From contig FN648236.1 in assembly GCA_000310025.1 (NCBI GenBank), positions 311,813 to 345,311 of the forward strand: a stretch of 33,499 nucleotides of DNA. The letters run 5' to 3'. A model generated the notes under the pieces. The model was not told the origin of the DNA and made no database searches. It saw only the letters and a program-made list of their open reading frames with translations. Position numbers and translations under genes: made by a program. Shown here piece after piece: positions 1 through 11,200 of this stretch. Positions within the stretch are counted from its first letter, which is position 1. Each line of letters begins with the position of its first letter. The stretch is from Ectocarpus siliculosus. Taxonomy: Eukaryota; Sar; Phaeophyceae; Ectocarpales; Ectocarpaceae.

Positions 1-39
1 GGACCCGGGGGGCCCCTCCCCCTTCAGGTGGACCATGGC
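1..39 (-). other. Possible exon 15 of TIC110-like gene (partial at edge)
   Basis: On the minus strand a C-rich pyrimidine tract and TTCTTTAACAAG precede an open phase-0 reading frame, AMVHLKGEGPPGS, that reaches the window edge. Phase matches the exon 14 donor. The segment is too short to test by family similarity, and the alternative is that intron 14 simply continues past the edge. Confidence 0.3.
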
Positions 40-330
40 CTTGTTAAAGAAGGGGGGGGTGGGGGGGGGGGGTTGAGAGAGAGAGAAAGAGAAAGAGAGG
101 GAATAAGAGATGGATAGAGAGACAGAAAGGCATACAAACAGACAGCAAAGTAGACAGACCGAGTTTAGTATCGTATCGTAGTTGCACAAAATCTCGTCCA
201 ACTCGAAATTTCTCTCTGCCAGTGGAAGGATCCACGAAGAAACTCAAAATACAGACACTTTTTGGGTAGAAGTTGTCGTTTTTGGTCGGATTTGAACGAA
301 GTGTGAGCAAGCTGCAGCTCCATTCTAAAT

Positions 331-500
331 GTGTGTGTGTGTGTGTGGGGGGGGGGGGCATGTTGCCCATGCTAATCCTTTGAACCGACCCGACGACGAT
401 GGCAATAGAAACACAGCAACAACAACAATAACAACAGCAACATCAACAACAACAACGACGACGCCGATCAGAACAACACCAACGAACAACCCTCCTCTTA
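331..500. repeat. (TG)n-poly(G) microsatellite and CAA/CAG-rich tract in intron 14
   Basis: Positions 331-347 are an alternating TG run followed by a G12 run to 358. Positions about 408-480 are imperfect CAA/CAG/ACG trinucleotides. Read on the transcribed (minus) strand, the second tract is a GTT/GTC array starting about 20 nt after the exon 14 donor. Low-complexity open frames in this stretch are not genes. Confidence 0.85.
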
Positions 501-501
501 C

Positions 502-2170
502 CTGTCGCAGCTCGTCGATTTCGAGCAGCTTGGCCAGGAGCGCGATCGTCTCGGTGTCGCCTTCCTCCATCTGCCAACAACGAATTACAACACAATCACA
601 AACCGCGGCATCGGGAGGGAAGGAGGGGGGTCAGAGCATCCACCATGTCCGTTGATTGGAGCCCAAAGGCACCGCACACACAGCAACCCTCAGATGTCTC
701 GCCTTCATACATGGCGGTCTCGAATAAAAACGCCGGATACATATCGCCCCCCGAGAGGGGGGAGGTGGATCGATCGAATGGAGGCGCGTTTTTACACTTC
801 ATCACGAGACACGCCCGCACCAAAACGGTAGGGAAAAAGAACAAAAAGGCAGCCAACACTTGCATCTGCAGGGGTGGCGCATGAAACAATTGGGGAGGAA
901 CTCGTACACTTGAACCTAGTGGCGGGGGCGTATACAATGCAGGGAAGAAATAGCCCACGAGACGGGGCAGAGAGCGAACCAACCGCACTCGAGGGTTCTC
1001 ATCTCTTGTGCCCCCTTGCTTACCGCAGATTGGGCGAAGCATGAGCTGAGGAACATCTCGTACAGTCCAGGGGCATCGCTGTACGATTCTCCAGAAATAA
1101 CGGACCCTGGCGCCAAGGGAAGGGGGGCGAGAAAGTGTTCGTCAAGTTCAGGGTGTATGGGGGGGGGGGAACCATCCAAGCGTGTCGTATAAAAGCCGAA
1201 ATCAACCATTAGCCTAGTCAGCGCTTGGTTGGATTTCGGCTTCAATGGTCGCTGAAAAAAAAATGTGCGGGTCTTCAAAACGTACCATCGAGTCGTGGGC
1301 GAGAGGTCAAGTGCTTAATCATCTCTCAACCTCAAGGCATACCACTGAGACCCCATCAAGATGATACGAACGCACCCTTCGATTCTCCCCGCATTGTTTG
1401 TAGTCGTCTGCGGTGGCTGAAAAATTCAAGACCCCCACGGCGCGACAACTACAAACCAACTACACACGGCAACCAGGCACATGATTCATCATCAAATACT
1501 TGGACAAATATAAAAAACAAGACTGACGGATCTCCCGGTACCCCTTCCAGACGGGTGCCTTCCAGCGACAAGGCTCGTCAGCGGCTTATCGTAACGGTTC
1601 GATGCCTACCGCATGAATGCGCCGGCCGAAGATCATGCACCACAGGACCGTGTGCGTGTACGAAGAACTGCGCCTCACCAAACCATGCGAAACACACACA
1701 CCGAAATCGCACAAGAAATGCTACCGCATGTGCTTGCTGTACCGACCAAGATGTTTTGCAAAGTTCAACTCTGGAGGACGACGCAATACTAACAACGAAG
1801 GATCTCACCCCCGATTACCACGTTGTGATTTTAGTTCTCTTGGTGTTTTGGTTCAGTTTCGGATAAATATATGAAATTGGGGGGAGGCGCGAAAAAACAA
1901 GGACGACTCTCACCCCCGATGACCAAGTTGTAAGTCTTCTCCCCCGTCTCATCGTCAGTCACGTTGATGGAGACCATGTCCAAGGTCGACTGCACGAACG
2001 CTGCCATGCCGCGAGCGGCCTTAGCGCCCTCCTTCTGGTTGGCCACACGGACGTACTGCGCGCATAGACGGTGGCAACATCAACAGCGACACGGAAACCA
2101 TCTGGGTCAACGACTCAGACAGAACCAAACCTCCCGTCTCCTTCTCTGTGTATAATCCCAAGACGGCCAC

Positions 2171-2212
<42 letters not shown>

Positions 2213-5200
2213 CTCCATAGGGTAGAATTTTTGTGGTTGCACGACCCGCGTGGATAACAAGCTGTTTGTTGGCTGCCCCAGCTTTGTCGTAAACTCAACC
2301 ATTGGTTCGGGCGGCCGCCGCTGCCGCCGCCGCCCCCGCTAAATAAGCTGGTACATCGTCAACCAACCACAACGAACGGTGCCGACAGCAGCAGGTGAGC
2401 TTACCGTACCTGCCCACCGCCCACGCTGCACGCGCAACTACTTCCACACACCACGACAACAACGACGGCAAATGGGCGCGCGTACTGCGCTGTACCTGAG
2501 CAGCGTCTTCGAACATGTACTGCACGCTGGCCGTCATGATGTTGCGGAGAGATTCCTCCGCCCTTTCCGAACGAAGACCCGTGTTCGCGGAGAACATCTG
2601 AAAAAAAAAAAAAAATAGGAGCAGAACCCCGTAGTTAGCGAGCGAGACGACGCATAGGGGACGATGACAAAACACACGACAAGAACACCAACCGCATTCC
2701 CGTTGCACAGCAGGGGTCACCACGGAAAACGAATGTGGGTAACCGGCAAGCACAGCAGCGGTCACCACGGAAGAAGATCGCGAGTGACCGGCAAGGACCG
2801 CAGCGGTTATGCATACCACGGAATAAGAATACGGGTAACCGGCAAGAGGGACGGAGCGAAAAGTGCTACTTCACACGAATATCATATACCCCGGAGAAGG
2901 GTCTTCACCGAACATGCAAAAACACGAGAAAATAACCCTACCATAATTTGCTGCTGGTACATTACGCCTCGCCCTAGCCTCGGCTGGCTTGGACAAATGA
3001 CCAAAAAAAAAGAACACAATGATCCACAGCAAACACTAATATTGGTTCTGTAGCGTTCGAAAACAGCAACATGAAACTTGAGCTCCGGCGGGATCAGTCC
3101 CATACGAAAGCAGAAGGTTGTGAACTAAGGTTGTGAACTAAAAAACACTCTTCACAAGGAACAGCAGTGGTGAACTAGTCTTGCAGCAGGCACACACGTG
3201 ATAAGAGGGGTGAGCCGTTATATGAAGCTTTGCGAATTCTTGGCCTAATTTACAGCAGGATCACTGCTGTTAGGATTAGAGAGAACCATGGAGGTACCGG
3301 AAAGTCCTCGGAACCGATCAAGTCAACACAAACAACAACGAAACCGGAAACAATGACAACACCACCACCAAGAACCACCACCACCACCACCACCATCAAC
3401 AACAACATCAACAACGATAGCCACCACCACCAACACCACCACAAAAACAACAAACACCAACACCAACAAGGATGACACAGCAACAGCCACAGCAGCAACA
3501 ACAAGCAATACATCAACAACCACACGCCATGCCGCTGCCGCCGACTCCGCCTCACCATCAGCTCCCCGTACGTCCGGGCGAGGTCCGGCTTGGAGGTCTC
3601 CGGTTCGTTCATGATCTTGCCGAGGCACTCCACCACCAGCTCCTCGTAAATGGGGTTCACCACCGATTCGTACTCCGCAGTGGCGTCTTCCTCGGAGAGC
3701 TCTGCCGCCGCCACAACAGCAACGAGATGCAAAAGTTATCGATATAGGAAAGAGGGGAGCTATCCTTTGTCGATGTTGAAGACAATGAACAAACACCACA
3801 AAAAAACAACGAGATGCGTAAGTTAGGTCGACACAGGAGGGAGGTGTAACCGGTTGTCGATGGTATATTTTCGTCGAAATTTTCAGGGCTGTTGCTCTTC
3901 TGGGAAAAAGCTTGTGGTACGGAAGTTTGGGGGCCGCCAGAACGCGGCTGTGCTGACGTGTTTCGTTTGATTGTTACGTTTTAGTCTCCTTTGAAGACGA
4001 CGACCAAGCACCACACGGCGCCAAAACGACAACGAGATACTACTACGCAAGTTATCGACACAGGAAGAGAGGTGCTACCCTTTGTCAAATGTAAACTTCT
4101 CGGTGTTCAGGACTATGTAGGGCCAGAAGGGCACGTGCCGAAGGCCGCGCGGCGAGCTTACAAGCCCCGACGCACAGCAACGTCTCATCCGACGCACACA
4201 GAGACCGAGGTGTTATTTATGGTAAACATGTAGCAACACCACACGCCATTCTACCAAAATAAATTGGAATAGACATAAACTCATTAAATATAGAAGACTT
4301 TCAAACAAACTTCTGAAATTTCTCGTTTCAGAAGAAGGTACGCTTCTCAAGCCAAACAAAATCAGTCCTTTTAAAGGATTTCTTTGGAGGCATGTTCGAG
4401 GAAAACAGGGCCATTGGCTAATTCATCGAACAACCACACGAGGCCACGCACCGAACGCCGCGGCGAGTTTGCCGAGCCTGGCTTTGTCCGCCCTGTCGAG
4501 CTTCATGTCGCGGGCCTCTCCGTCCTTCTTGACAAGCTTGAGAGCCTCCGACCTTAATTAACACCAGCGCGTGTATCGGGAACAACGACAGCATTCACGG
4601 TGATGATGCGAGAGACCAAATCGAGAGACAGAACGGCGACAACACCTAGTTCGTACTGGTGTGTCGTAAACTGGCTCTACGACTAGTTCGTATGTCGTAC
4701 ACTGCCTCTACGATAAGTTGCAGGGGGGGAGTGATATGGCGGAGCCTTGCGCGTTTTTAGGGATCATGTGGAAGCATCAATGACTAAATTGTGGCAGGGT
4801 TGCCGCTGGAGAACAACAACAACAGCAACCCACATCCACCACCACAATAACAACAACCGACAACAACACCGCCACAAAAACCATCCCCACAGCAATAACG
4901 ACTCAACCACCACCAAAACAGCAACACTCAAACCACCGAAAAACAGCAACAAACACCACCAGCACCACCAAAACAGCAACAAACTCAACCACCAATAACA
5001 ACAACCACCACCACCACCACCACCATCGCCCACAGCCCACACCTGTAAACCTCCTTGTGCATCTCGTGGGCCACCTCCTCGTCCATCCCCAGCGTCTGGC
5101 GGGCCCTCTTGAGCTGGTCAGCCTTGACCGACTCCCACTTCGCGGCGGCCGAGCCGAGCGCTTTCTGGTAGAAGGGGTTGGCGATGGCTGCGCAGCGCTC

Positions 5201-8200
5201 CTTCACCTCACCGAGGTTGAGGTCGAACATCTTGCTGATGCGGCTCATCTCGAAAGAGTACGCCTCCTCGGTGTCGCACACCTTTTTCAAGCCGTGGGGG
5301 AAAATCGCAGGAGGGGCGGGGGGTGACGTGTTTGGACTTCAACGGGGCGGAGGCCGGGGGGGGGATAGCGGCGCTACAAAGCGAAATTGCATGGAGGGGG
5401 GGTAGCGGTGCTACTTGAGAGGCTGATCTCGTGCAAATACGTCTCCTCCGTTATCGCAAACTTTCTCAATCGAGGATGGCCACCAGTAGGGAAATTGCAG
5501 GGGGCAGGGGGGGCGGGCACGTTAGAACTTTGGGGGGGAGAGGTACTACAAAGTGGCTCTCATCTCGATCGAGTACGCGTCCTTGGTGTCGCAAACCTTT
5601 TCAAGCGAGGTTGGTTAATTTTTCAGCAGGGGAATCGCACGAGGGGGTGACGTGTCAAAACTTCGTGGGGAGGGGGGGGTTACGGCGCTACAAAGCGGCC
5701 TTTCTGTTGCACTCAAGCCTTTCGAGTGTCATCACAAGTCCTCACCTCGAACATGCGGTCGCAGAGGAAGATGAACTTGTCCAAGGCCCGGCGGTTGGGG
5801 GACCACTCGTCTGCCAGCTCGGCGGAGGGGGTCCTCATCACGAACTGACTGTACACTGGCGATGCTGCCTGTGGGTGGCGACAAACGCATTTTTTTTATC
5901 TTAGCGGAGGAGCACGCTGGCGAGGCCGACTTTGTGCGACAGTTGTTAAATCATGTATTTACTATAACCGCGCGAGGTGAAAGACGGCTACGAAATAAAG
6001 AAGCTTCTACCATAAAAGCCCCCCTACGTCTGTCCTGGAGGGCAATAAGGAGAAGCTGGGAATTGGGGTATCGAATTTAAATCGCGTGCAAGCAATCCGA
6101 AGACAGCACTGCGTGTAAACTACCTCTGGCCGACAAGGCAACAATAAGCCAATCAGCGACATTCCCACAAACCGAAAACGTTGCTGGTTCTTCCCGGCCC
6201 ACAACACACAACAACCACAAGTATTGCATACCCAATCAAACCGAAAGAACGCCTTCGGAAATGAACCCCCCGCCGGCCCTTCCTGACAGATGAGAGTCTT
6301 CCTATAACCACAACCCGTCCAACTCAACTAACTCAACTCACGCACTCCCAATCCTTGCTATCTGCGCAACACACAGAATGCGGGGCAACTAAGCTCTCCA
6401 AAAGGCTTTCAACAGGGGTTCAGCAGTATGATGTATTGCGAGATAAACGGGAGGCCTTATCCGCCAAGGACACGCAGATTTCCGCCAGGCAAGACACATG
6501 CTTCCTGCTCCCCTCGTGCACCGACGTCAATGGTCTAACGACTACGGCATGCACGACTATGAGTACACCTGTCCCCCCCCCCCCCTGTGCACGTTCAACC
6601 CAGACCTTTCTCGAAAAACAGCGGACACACGACACGTTGAGGATGACTGATAGCAGAAAAAAAACACAGCCCCTCCCTCTCCCAACTCGCTCCCGACATA
6701 GTTACGCTTCCATCGTACCAAAACAAAAGCTTTCCGGACACCTCCTTGACTGACGACAACAACTAACCAAAGGAGCAACACACAAAAAAAAACACGAAAA
6801 TAAACGTGGCATGCATATGCATAGCACGCATACCTGGTAAAGCGCCTCTCCCATGAGGAGCCCGTCCAACCCGAGGGTCTCCCTGAGCTCGCTGAGCTCC
6901 TTGATCTCGCTCGTCTTCGTCGCTGAGTTCTGGCACATGGCCACCACGTACTTGGAGAAGATCTACAGAGAGAGAGAGAGAGAGACGCGCAAAGAGTCGA
7001 CACCACAGCACACATTAAAAATAGGATTCTTTGCGTACTTACGTCTGATAATATAGAGATGGGTTCGTTGTGCTGGGTTCTGGTACACGGCGACCACGTT
7101 CTAATCATAAGAGGGAGAGAGAGTCCACGCCTCAGCACACACAACTGGATAGAGAGATGGATTCGCTGTTCCATAGGAAGGAGAAAAAAAAAAGGGGGGT
7201 GGAGAGTTGTAACCAGAGATGGCGGAAGGACGACGACGACCAGGCGCCAGCGGTTAGGGCCCGCTTGGTAGAGAATCGACAGAAGACGGGCTTCGAACGG
7301 CCTCTTCCCTAGCAAAGCGATAGTAAAGCGAAAGAACAGGAATTCTACTGTGACAGAAACAGAAATGGAAAACAAAGCACTACCCCCTACGCCAAGGCCA
7401 ATGACACGGAACGGGGCACCGTTTAAGAACCTGGCAGTGAAGAACTTCACACGGAACAGAATCTACACTAACCCTCATAAAGTTCATGTCCAGATAACCC
7501 ATGTACAGAGATATAATCTTTCTAAAAGGGGGTTCTTTACGTCGTGCCTCCTCCTGGCACAAATATCAACAACAACTCGACCCCGAAAGGGCGAGAGACA
7601 CAACTCCACCGCGGATTCGCTCCTGGAACCAATGACCACAGAAAAACGCCCCAAACTCCACCGACCTGGATAAGGATGTCCTCCGCCGCCTCCCCTTCCA
7701 GTCCGAAGCTGCCCAAGGACTCCATGATCTCCAGCGGGGTGATGTTCCCCACGCCCTTGGCATCCAGCAACCCGGCCACCTGGCCAGAAGAAAGGAGAAC
7801 CGAACATCCACCGCCGCTCGAACTTCCAGTGCTAGACATCTCGACCCTCACTGACGCAAGCGGTGCACATAGCACGTGATATGCTCGTTCAAGCTGCCAA
7901 ACAAATCCGTCGTTTCTTTTCAGCACCCACGAGGTTCAACTTGTCTCATTCTCAACAACAAGTGCAAGGGGAGTTTCCTCTGTAGTGCCGGTATGTGCAC
8001 GCCAGATCCACCGGAACAATACCAGGTCCCCGCCACTATTCAGAGAATTGAGACAACTTTCAATTCCCCACCGGTGTCACGCCATTTCAGCGGCACCACT
8101 AACCCGGGCCGTGGTACTATTCAACCGCGGCACTACCGAGGGACTCCCACTGTTCCATGACTTGTCCAGGGGAACGTATCAAAGAGCGCAGCGTCCCAGA

Positions 8201-11200
8201 TGTCAAGGTGCGTTCAGAGGCGAACTACCGTAAGAGGTGGAGAGATCGCACCCCCCGCTTGACCGATCTTCAAAGCCCAATTGGTCCGTAGCCAAGCTTG
8301 TGCCAACACCAAAAACTGTGGTTTAGGAGAAAAAAAAACTATTGTTGAGGACTTTCCGTAGACGTATTGGGCTTTGTCCGCGCCCCCTTGGTCGTGGAGC
8401 AATCGACCATTCAATTTCGGTCTAGGGTGTGTGTGTGCCATCTCTCCGACTCGTACGGGAATGCCTACGGGTACGTACGTCTACACAAACGCCCGGTACA
8501 ACAAAAAAAAAAGATGGCTCCCGAGCCGCGCACCTGTGCAGGGGCCGAGTCCTGCCTGGCCTGCTTCAGCTTCTTCCTCGCCAAGTTTCCCCCGACACCG
8601 GAAGCCACGGCCCCTGGAGATCAAATTCATAAAAAAACGCCAACAGGGGGATAGGAAACCCATCACGGTTTCAGTCTCAGCTTACAGAGTATAGAAGTGG
8701 AGTACAGCAGTAGATCTTCATGTTTCAAGCAATTGTGGCGTTTCTTCTGAATCATTGTAAAACTCGATTGGTAACGCTGGGTATGCTTGAGGATGGGCCC
8801 GCGATTAAGTAGAGCATTTCTACTCTAGTTTCTTTGGTAGGTGGCAGGTGAGTAGTTACCGTGATGGGCTTTGTTGAAACATGCAGAAAAGCCGACATCA
8901 TTATGTTGTCGGAGGAGAGCGGACCAGCCTGGTACCGTTGGCGTGCTGTAAACACTATTAGTCACTCGTGGGGGCACCGCCAAATGCTGTGGGTGATGAA
9001 CACACTGTGGAGACAATTCACGAGAAGAACTCTTTCAACAAATACCTCTCTTGGGGCGGGTTGAGAGAAATGCGATGAAAACAATGTGCGGCGCCACTAA
9101 CGGCAGACGTCCAGTCTCTCAAAAACAAGTGCTTTCATGCTGCAATGGCGTTCCGTTCCAAGCAGTCAAGCCCCAAAATGAACAGACTTACCGATGGCTG
9201 AAACAGCAACGCCGCCGGGCATGGCCAGGTAACCGACCGCAGAGGCGATCGGGATGACGCCCGTCAACACGGCCTGGATATGACGTGGACACCCAGAACC
9301 GAGGCGAAAGGTACATAGCAGTCCGAATAGGACACCTTTTCAGGATGCTTGGTATCTCATGGCCAGGCCACGATCGTTTCTTGTGTGCATGGGCGTCGGA
9401 TAAAAAAAGAATACCGTGTGTATTTCGCTCGTGGCTATTCCTTCAAGCAGTTGGCGGTGCTTTGAAAAAGAGCGAAAGCGTGTTGGTGCTTGCGCTGCAA
9501 GGAGTGCCGCTCGACTGGCAAAAGGGAAGCGCTATGCTTACAAAACAAGGTTGAGACAAAGCTACGTAGTCTGGATCATTACTCAAGGGTTGGTTACGGG
9601 GAGCATTTACATGCGGAGACCGCCCGGGGGGCAGTTGCTGCAGCGGCATATTGCGTAAATCGTAGTGGGCCGATTCAAGCTTGGCGACATGTGTGCATAG
9701 TTCGGCGGCACGCAATGAGCCGCACGTAAACAGCCTGCCCGTTGAGGGGTCACGCCGGTTGAAAAGCATGATAACATAGCTGCCGCTGCTGCTGTTATGC
9801 ACAGCGGTGGATGCCGCTCCACCCAGTGTCTAGTATCGGGGACTGCGACAAAAAGAAACAGAAACGAATGCACGAACACCATCACACCCATAAACGCATC
9901 CTGCTGCAATTGCAACGGTAAGGCTACCGACCCGAGCTCTTGTCGATTTTCAACGTAGATAGGTACCTGAGTTCACCCAATAAAAGAAAACGGGCACCTT
10001 CGCCAAAATACCCCCCGCACTGGCGGCGAAAAATAAAAAAACGGCCCAAATGGACAAAAAAGGGCGATACCTTAGCCACCCCTGGAGTCATCTTGCTGAC
10101 AGACTTCTTGATCGGGTCCGAGTCAACCTCCTCCTCGATCTGCTTGAAGCTGTCCTTCCCCATTGGCTCCACCAACATGCTGAGGCCAGCGACAGGCCGC
10201 CTGGGACGGATGGGAGTTCCAAAAAAAAAAAATGGGGGGTCTGCTCGCGGAAGGGGGTTGGTACTAGAAAGGGTTGACGACAAATATGGGCGACCTGCTT
10301 GCAAAAGGGCATCGTGCTAGAGAGGGATGACGGGGGCTTCTGCTTTGGGTGGGAAATAACACGATATGCGGCAGCTATCTGCTGCTGCTGTTGGTTGCAT
10401 TAGTTACGGCCGCGGTAAGCGGAGGACTAGGTCCTTGGACGGGGGTTGCTAAAAAAAAAAATTGGGGATCCCTGCTTGCAAAAGGGCGTCGTGCTAGAGA
10501 GGGATGACGGGGGCTCCTTGTTTGGTGGGAAAGAACACCATATGCGGCAGCTACACACCTACTGCTGTTTGCATCGGTGGCGGCAATGGTAAGCGGAGGA
10601 ACATGTGCCGCCGGGCGGGTTTTCACGCCTACACTCCGTTACTGGTGGAACCCCCTCCCGTCAATTACAGAGCAGACAGAAGACAGCAGGGGTGCTGGAA
10701 TATGACCCTTTCTGCTGCCGTACAAGTGTTAGCTACAACGGCACGGCGTAGGATACCACCCCCCCCCCCCCCCCCTCCACTCGGTGTTTGCCATCGGGAT
10801 TGGGTTTTCGTCGATTGGCAACGACGTTGTAAAACAAGCCAATTCACTTCGTGAACTCGGCAACCAGGTTACCGTCTTTTTTTTTTACCTCTGTTTTTTT
10901 TTTTTGGCGGTAACCATGAATGGTGGTCGAGTAGATCATGTTGTACGGGGTCGAGAAACCTCACTCCGCGCAACGGGGGATGATCGCACCACGTTGTGTT
11001 AAAATGGTCAAGCTTCCTCGAGGCAGTTACACAGTGCTTACAACTGTCTCTGGAAGTGAAAGCACCAGAAAATAAATTAAGTCATACGCAGCTGTCATCC
11101 GTACGCAAGGAAGTAAGCACAAGATGCCGAACACCCTTAGCAGGATGCAGCTCACCCTTCATGCGACTCGCCAAATACCTCACGGCGCTTCGCGCTTGGT

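Larger units (their letters stand above)
502..4552 (-). other. Exons 9-14 of TIC110-like gene: C-terminal helical repeats
   Basis: Exon 9 (4552-4452) encodes SEALKLVKKDGEARDMKL. Exon 10 (3701-3556) runs from ELSEEDATAEYESVVNP to ARTYGELM|GTGAGG. Exon 11 (2597-2496) follows a T13-CAG acceptor and encodes MFSANTGLRSERAEESL and so on. Exon 12 (2055-1914) encodes YVRVANQKEGAKAARGM and ends in NLVIG, with phase 1 at GGGG|GTGAGAG. Exon 13 (1088-1024) encodes SYSDAPGLYEMFLSSCF. Exon 14 (570-502) encodes MEEGDTETIALLAKLLEI and ends CAG|GTAAGAG. The exon 12-13 junction uses acceptor CTGGAG and is the least certain. Motifs such as GLYEMFL and EEGDTETIALLAKLLEI resemble the repeated helical hairpins of TIC110. 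Confidence 0.7.
5043..7779 (-). other. Exons 5-8 of TIC110-like gene: first helical repeats
   Basis: Exon 5 (7779-7666) starts VAGLLDAKGVGNITPLEIME. Exon 6 (6962-6834) follows a CTCTCTCTGTAG acceptor and ends LMGEALYQ|GTATGC. Exon 7 (5868-5746) encodes ASPVYSQFVMRTPSAELADE and ends DRMFE|GTGAGG. Exon 8 (5281-5043) runs from VCDTEEAYSFEMSRI through LGEVKERCAAIANPFYQ to HEMHKEVY and ends AG|GTGTGG. All begin in phase 0. The exon 8 acceptor (CTTGAAAAAG) has a weak pyrimidine tract and lies in a tandem duplication, so its exact first base is less certain than the others. Confidence 0.78.

Noticed and set aside
1225-1866. 213-codon open frame on the plus strand
   Set aside because: It lies antisense to an intron with well-placed splice sites on both sides and has no domain-like pattern. 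Its length is only mildly unusual.
2708-2850. Short regular repeats as a CRISPR-like array
   Set aside because: Only three degenerate units with no distinct spacers, inside an intron of a eukaryotic gene. It is a minisatellite.
3250-3799. Val/Leu/Trp-rich or Gln/His-rich predicted proteins
   Set aside because: They are translations of CAA/CCA triplet repeats flanking exon 10. Only the 3701-3556 part is coding.
6557-7450. 297-codon open frame on the minus strand
   Set aside because: It overlaps exon 6 in the wrong frame, and the rest is intron, C-run and GA repeat. The correct frame joins in phase to exons 5 and 7.
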